From Sabellastarte sp. h YS-2021 (taxonomy: Eukaryota > Annelida > Polychaeta > Sabellida > Sabellidae): DNA of 64,000 nt. Where the stretch lies: the NCBI GenBank assembly GCA_964017235.1, contig OZ024933.1:58696255-58760254 (forward strand), read 5' to 3'. Numbering within the stretch: the first letter of the stretch is position 1; the number at the start of each line of letters is the position of its first letter. Position numbers and translations under genes: made by a program. The notes below the pieces were generated by a model. The model did no database searches, had not been told where the DNA came from, and saw only the letters and a list, made by a program, of their open reading frames with translations. Positions 58,564-64,000 of the stretch are shown one piece after another.

Positions 58564-59612
58564 TTATCTCCCGCCTGCGGCCGAGATTTTTAAAAAACGC
58601 CTTCCGTATGAGTGTCCGTCTGTGCGTCCGTCCATCCGTTAGTCACATTTTTTGCATAAATCTTAATATCTCATTCATTTATAAAAATATCTCCGCCAAA
58701 TTGCAGGGAATGTTTATAGCTATGAAAACCTATCTCTGAAAAATACTTAGTCTCATTTTGAAAAACAAAATGGCCGCCATAGCTAATTGTTTGAAAATCA
58801 TAAAGGTGCTCTAAATCTTGAAATATTCCAGCTAGCTTCATCAAATTTGAATAAAAGCTATATGGCTAGAAAAGCCAGCCTGATAGTAATTTTGGCCTTG
58901 TTAAAAAAAATGGCCCCCATATCACATGTTTAATGTCAAATGGGGTTATCCTATTAAAAAGGCCTTATATCTCCCCAAATATTGCTCCTAGAGGTTCGGA
59001 ATGTGAAAACAACTTGTAGGAAGTCATGGCCTGGGAATCTTATCCAGGTGTTGAATTTGACCTTTGACCCCTGTTTCAAGGTTAAATGAGGTCGTCACAG
59101 TAAAATGTCCTTATTTCTTCCTTATTATTGGTGCTATGGCTTCAGATTGTAAAGACAGACCATGAAAAGCAAAGGCCATGGTCGAAAGATTGTAAACGCC
59201 TTCCATACGTGTGTAAATAACTTTGCAGGGAATGTTTATGGCTATGAAAACCTGTCTCTGCAAAATGTCCTTATTTCACTCTTATTATTGGTGCTATGGC
59301 TTCAGAATATAAAGACAGACCATCAAAAGTCCTGGCCTTCAAATGTTTTGCTTGAGAAAAATTTTGGCCTTATTTTAAAAAACAAAATGGCCGCCATAGC
59401 CAATTATTTAAAAATCATTAAGATGCTCTAAAACTTGAAATATTGCAGCTAGATTCATCAAATATGCACAAAATATATATGGCTAGGAAAGTTTGACCCC
59501 TTCGTTAATGTCAAGTGGGGTTATCTTACTACAAAGGCCTCATGTCGCCTTTAGTTCTCCATTATTACTGATTCTAAGGCGGGAGATAACTGCTGCGGCA
59601 ATGGCCTTGTTT
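58564..59612 (-). repeat. 1 kb modular repeat, copy 3
   Basis: TTATCTCCCGCCTGCGGCCG opens it and GGCGGGAGATAACTGCTGCG, then GCAATGGCCTTGTT closes it, the complement of the copies at 42136 and 43504. Modules with TGTTTATGGCTATGAAAACC and CTTATTATTGGTGCTATGG occur twice, showing internal duplication. Confidence 0.75.
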
Positions 59613-61339
59613 TTAATGTAAAACTTTGCACAGAATTATGCACATGAAATACTAAAGTGATGTACATATGCTATAACCAAATTTTTTATGTATCTGAGTT
59701 ATAATTCTACCAAAACTGTAAACAATAGACATTAGACAAGAATGCTTAAAACTCCTTGGACTTTGCATCATGTGTACTATTATTATTGTTCACATTAAGC
59801 ATATTTGCTCTAACATAGATACTTTTCAGTTGTTCCTTATTGCCACTGAATCATAAAATTTCTCAATTAAAGCATACTCAAGATATCTCTCAGTTAATGA
59901 TACTTTGAAGGCAGTCATTTTTCAAAATAACTGATAGTAAATGCATGAATTTATTGAAGGCAGTCATTTTTCAAAATAACTGATGGTAAATGCATGAATT
60001 TATAGAGTTCAGTTTCTCTACACATGAACACTAAACACAAAAATACACAAACACAGAAGGCACAGTTATGTAACCAGGAAAACGTATGCCCCTCATCTGT
60101 CAGACGGTAGGTAGGAATTTTAGTAGCACAATGTTGTTTGCTGGTACTTCGTTTTCAGTGCAGAATCCTGCCTTTTAAACTTTCCCCTATTCATTATCTG
60201 AGCTACAGCTTTTGCTGTTGAAATATACAATATACTGGCTTTAATTCCAAATGGGTCAGTTAACGTTGCCTTTTTAATGTTCAAACAGTTTAAATTTCTG
60301 GGCCAGCTAGGTCCTGGTTCTTCAATTACAAGATACTATTTCACAACCAAATTATATCCGCCTAAACAACAAAGCTAAAACTTTATAAGCACATATGTAA
60401 CGCTTTGTAATTGTGACATAACTTTTGTCGTACATGAATACTTGTAGTCTTGCTTAAGGCTTGGGATTCTTAGTAACTGAGCCGAAAAATATTAATCAGT
60501 TAACTTTTTGTACTCCTACATGCACTAGCTTTTTACATCAAGATACTCTGGTTGCACCGTTTAGTGAGCTAATCAATCCAAACATATATCAGTACTTTAT
60601 AACATATATCCAATCCTTTTTAATATTTAATCCAGTCATTTGTGGGGTAGTATAAAGCTATATAATAACTTTATTATTATTATTATTATTGTAGCTATAT
60701 ATACGTACTAACCCAAGCTGCAGTTTTAGTGACCTAGTTAATCTTAGTTCCATGAGATTTAATTCTTTATTGACAGCTTTATTTTTAATTCACACAGGCT
60801 ATACTGAACCGTTTTAAATATCAAAGGATAACTAAAACTATGTGATTAATTGCTTAGTTGACAAGGACTTAAGCTTCAATTACACCTTCCCAATATTCTT
60901 TTATATGAATGTTATTTACTTCACACTTGTCATGTCTGCTTATATTCTCTCTGGGAGTTGGGCAAGTCAGTGAACAACAAATCAGTCCCCTCTAAATTTG
61001 GCCCCGCCCCCTAAAATTTCAGTCCCCAATTGAATAATGTGTTTGCTAAAGTCAGCATCAGATATGAAATTTCATCAAAACACTCAGTGTTTAATGTGTT
61101 TCATCTATGTCAGCTGCAGAAGGGTTGTTTGAAAAAATAAGGATCTTATTATATAGAAACTTAATCCCTTGATTATAATGTGGCTCTGTAAATGATATAA
61201 TCTTTATGATCATGTTACGGCAAGGGTGACAACGTCTTTATTGAAATTTATCAAAGTGTAATTAACATATATTCGTCTATGATTCTGTTCTCTTCACTGT
61301 TTAGCCTCATAGCCTGTGTTATGTTTTCTTATTTTACAG
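59613..61339. other. Unassigned AT-rich stretch before the transmembrane exon
   Basis: Contains a 49 bp tandem duplication (59905-60002) and a (TTA)n run at 60670-60690. The last bases, TTATTTTACAG, form the acceptor for the exon at 61340. Confidence 0.5.
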
Positions 61340-61421
61340 GAATACAGTTATCCTGGTGGGCTATTCTCTTAATTTGCCTTGGCTGTGGTTTGGGGATCCT
61401 GGTGTGCATATACTGCTACAA
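61340..61421 (+). CDS. Transmembrane exon, probably of the cysteine-rich protein starting at 31172
   Basis: Flanked by TTATTTTACAG and GTAAGT, this 82 bp exon in phase 1 encodes QLSWWAILLICLGCGLGILV then CIYCYK, a single hydrophobic helix of about 22 residues followed by a Cys/Tyr/Lys start of a cytoplasmic tail. The phase and sense match the donor at 31754. The alternative frame gives a less plausible peptide. It ends in phase 2, so at least one more exon should lie beyond, possibly outside the window. The link across 29.6 kb is an inference; it could also belong to another gene. Confidence 0.5.
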
Positions 61422-61551
61422 GTAAGTAAAACATTTTTTTCATGCCTGTGATATTTCCTTCTGTCATTTTCTTCATTATATCAATATTCAAATAATCTGG
61501 AGCTCAGGGGTTTGACTAAGTAAACTGGTTTCAACATCAGAACTTTAGAAT

Positions 61552-61723
61552 GCACCTGTGGTACAGAGACACATAGTAGGTATCACTCTTGGCTCGCACC
61601 TCTCAAGGCCTGAGTTCGTTCCCTGGCCTGACATGAAATGGTAAAATAAGTAGTAAGTAAACAAGGGCAAATTTCAAATGAATTTCAGTGCAGAATTTTG
61701 ACCATCTCATATGCAATACTTTA
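61552..61723 (+). repeat. Diverged SINE family 1 copy cut by a Harbinger insertion
   Basis: The head has GTACAGAGACACATAGTAGG and a B-box-like GAGTTCGTTCC; the body has GTGCAGAATTTTGACC. Similarity stops at ATATGCAATACTTTA, where the Harbinger end begins. Confidence 0.45.
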
Positions 61724-61840
61724 TGTATGTGTTCCACCACACGACTAAGGCTCCCGATTAAGGGTTTTTGGGAGTCGGTTTCAAATATTTGCTTAGTCCC
61801 AGACGTCCCGTAAGGGTCAGTAGTTGTCGGTTGTGGCCGT

Positions 61841-61870
61841 GAGAGAAATCAAACATATTTGATATTTCTC
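61841..61870. promoter_or_regulatory. Conserved subterminal palindrome of H4 (extended)
   Basis: GAGAAATCAAAC and GATATTTCTC flank CATATTT, making a near-perfect palindrome of about 28 bp at the position conserved in the other copies. Confidence 0.6.
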
Positions 61871-61914
61871 ACGACCCAAACCGATTCTTATTTCCCGCCG
61901 TCAACAAAATGTCC

Positions 61915-62275
61915 AGTCCCAGGCTTCCTCAGGCCTCCTCAGACCCAAATTTACACAGTCCTATGTTGTCCCAGGCATCCTGCGACCCTTAGTCCCAGGC
62001 CTCCGTAGCGTAGTCCCAGGAAGCCTGTTTGGCAGTCCCGGACTCATAACAGATCTTTGAAGTTTCATGCATGTGAAAAGGAATCGGTTTCATTAGTCCC
62101 AGGTAGCCTCAGACCATCCCACGTGTCCTGCGACCCAAAAATCCAGGTCTGGGACTAAGCCCCGACTAAGAGAAGCCGACCCTAACCGATCCAAGCCGGC
62201 GTCCTCAGGCCACCTGGGACAACACAAATTTAGTCTGCGACAGTCTGAGGACGCCCCAGGAGGCCTGGGACTAAG
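61915..62275. repeat. AGTCCCAGGC motif arrays of H4
   Basis: AGTCCCAGG occurs at about 61915, 61991, 62012 and 62095, with related GTCCCAGGC at 61968 and AGTCCCGG at 62034. The complement GCCTGGGACTAAG lies at 62262 and CTGGGACTAAG near 62149. Neighbouring sites are 21-24 bp apart. Confidence 0.6.
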
Positions 62276-62549
62276 AACCAATTAAGAGCTGACTATTTTC
62301 CACGCGTCGGAAATTAAAACGAGGCAATGAGTGGGTCTTAGACTATATAAGCGACCGTGCACACATTCTCATTGTTACTGACTGGTTGGCTACTGAGAAA
62401 CGTGTGTCACTGTTTTGTAGGGGTTTCAGTTTTTTAAATATCATACAATACTTGAGCTTAAGGCAAATTTTACAGTTAGGAGACACATTTTAGTTTTTTA
62501 CTTTTGCTATTGACTGGAGTAATGAGGAAAGAGAAAGGAGGGAAAAGAT

Positions 62550-63790
62550 GAAAGAAGAAGATGGATGAGAGGCAAGAGGAAAGGGAGAAGGAAGGTGGAG
62601 GAAAGGATGGAGGAAAGGACGGAGTAGGGTACAGAGGAGGGTACACAAGAGACTGAGGAGCGTTTGGAAGTTACTGAGGAAGCTTGTGAAGAAGAAAACA
62701 GGTGTGAGAAGGATTCAGAGAGTCACTTGGCAGCCAAAAGAGCCAGGGTCTGTGCAACTTTCACTGATAGCCATGAAACTGTAATTGTGGAGTTTGTGAA
62801 GGAGCATCCAGCGCTCTACGACAAAGAGCATGCATGTTTCCACGACAGACAGAAGAAGGAGGCTCTCTGGGCAGAAATCTCTGCAGAACTGAAGCTCCAG
62901 CCCTGTCAGAAGATGGTTCGAATCCCAGAGAACGTGTTATGGCAAGCTGTCCAAACTACAATCTGGCCAAGCCCCAAGGGAGATGACCAAGAGACAGTTC
63001 TGGGTCTACCAGCAGATGGGTTCCTTAAGATCCACATCAGACGAAAGGGGGCCAGCAGAAGTTCAGGGTTCGAGGCCAAAACACCAGCAAGCAGGATGAA
63101 TCTCGTGGATCTACTACTGATACAGAACACCTTGAGTCCAGTGTCCTGAGGGAGAGTAGGAGTCAACCTATGTTCACATCTACACCAGTTTCAACAGACT
63201 GCAAGATACTCAAGCACTTTGACCAGATGAGGACATTGATCTCAGGTTTCCTGCAGCAGAAGTCAGACAGGCAGCCCTTCTTTGACTACGTGGCATCAGA
63301 GGCTGAAAAGATGACCCAGGAGGAGTTTGAGGACCTCAAGGGCAGAATTTTTAGAGACATTGAAAGCACTAAGAGCTACTGTAAACATCAAGCACTACCA
63401 CGAAGATCAGCCACTATTACCACAGAGTCCCAGAGGGTCGGGATACTGCCAACAACCACTCAACAGGTGTCTACTTCCACCCAAGCAGCAGCTAGCAGCA
63501 GTTACGTCTACTACATACCCAGCCCACTTGGCTTTGGAACCCTCCATCAGTTCTAACAGTACAGGACGAGGGAAGTAGACACAACTTAAGTGGAATACTA
63601 AGCCAGCTACCAGATCTGACATCTACACAAATCATTGAGCAGCCTTAGCAGCAGCAGCAGCAGCAGCCGCAACTCTTCACTATCACCACTACAGCACCGC
63701 CTCAACAGCAGCAGCCTCCTCAGTAGCCATCCAGTCAGGGCGGGTCTTTGACCTGCCAGGCCCTTTTCAGGGCCACCCAAATATTCCAAA
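62550..63790 (+). pseudogene. Harbinger MADF/BESS-like accessory gene of H4
   Basis: A Lys/Glu/Gly-rich start (about 62550-62640) precedes an open frame (62628-63149) with HETVIVEFVKEHPALYDK, then DRQKKEALWAEISAELKL, the first half of a MADF/Myb-like domain. A frameshift near 62900 moves the rest to another frame. 63170-63556 encodes KHFDQMRTLISGFLQQK and MTQEEFEDLKGRIFRDIE, matching the BESS-like C-terminal segment of the copy at 46330. (CAG)n at 63645-63672 and CCACCCAAATATTCCAAAAA at 63772 close it, as in the other copies. It is less decayed than the copy at 3900. Confidence 0.65.
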
Positions 63791-64000
63791 AACAATTATT
63801 CAGCTGCAAGTTATTCCAATTCCCCTCCCAAAACATAACAGTTCAGTACAAATACTTATCACAAAAAAAAGAAAGTCCAACACCTACACCACCCCAAACA
63901 TGAAACAAATAACCCATGGTATCCCACATAACAAAAAAAGGCCACATAGAAAAAAAATGAAAATAAATAAACTCCCAATATGGCCAATAATCAGCCCATT

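Larger units (their letters stand above)
61724..64000 (+). mobile_element. PIF/Harbinger element H4, left part, runs off the window
   Basis: The left end TGTATGTGTTCCACCACACG follows TTA (61721-61723). The palindrome ATCAAACATATTTGAT is centred at 61855, 132 bp inside. Instead of CTTGTC the subterminal array uses AGTCCCAGGC-type motifs. A MADF/BESS-like gene follows. The transposase gene and right end would lie beyond base 64000. Confidence 0.75.

Noticed and set aside
62093-62281. Minus-strand frame across the H4 array
   Set aside because: It spans the AGTCCCAGGC motifs, which recur in both orientations; not a gene.

Overview
The window is eukaryotic nuclear DNA from an AT-rich, repeat-laden animal genome. 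Evidence is GT-AG introns, tRNA-derived SINEs, LINE, DIRS, Ty3/gypsy and PIF/Harbinger elements, and two host genes split by long introns. The repeat style and the membrane-anchored L-amino-acid-oxidase-like gene suggest a marine lophotrochozoan, probably a mollusc; this is an inference and no species is claimed. There are no bacterial operons, CRISPR arrays or phage genes.

Layout. 1-5400 is a nest of PIF/Harbinger transposon remains around one clean non-autonomous copy (1834-3193), ending in a decayed MADF-domain accessory gene. 5640-8100 is a 5'-truncated, frame-shifted LINE. 8732-23187 is a host flavin amine oxidase gene of ten exons (568 codons plus stop, every junction in phase). Its introns carry a SINE, a small Harbinger copy (12567-13115) and, in intron 5, a decayed antisense DIRS-type retroelement (about 14740-19300). 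23188-31170 holds small MITEs, SINEs, a long hairpin and a 5S-rRNA-like fragment. 31172-31754 is the first exon of a secreted or membrane cysteine-rich protein whose last half resembles a SUEL (rhamnose/galactose-binding) lectin. A phase-compatible transmembrane exon lies at 61340-61421, so a roughly 30 kb intron probably fills the space between. That interval contains a tandem-unit repeat family (40440-40990, 42136-44060, 58564-59612), SINEs, five MITE copies, and one autonomous-size Harbinger element (44531-54499). The Harbinger element has a MADF/BESS-like gene and a convergent DDE transposase, and was later hit by a very young Ty3/gypsy element (LTRs differ at one site). From 61724 to the window end is the left part of another Harbinger element with a third MADF-like gene.

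The most interesting structure is in the Harbinger family. Complete copies share TGnnnGTGTTCC ends and TAA/TTA target duplications. Four left ends carry a near-perfect palindrome (ATCAAACATGTTTGAT type) about 130 bp inside. Most left ends then show an array of CTTGTC/CCTGTC motifs repeating every 20-21 bp, i.e. every two helical turns; the autonomous copy also has an inverted array. The element at 61724 keeps the ends and palindrome but replaces the array motif with an AGTCCCAGGC-type motif. This looks like a phased protein-docking platform that can switch motif. I am not aware of a description of it, but I could not search.
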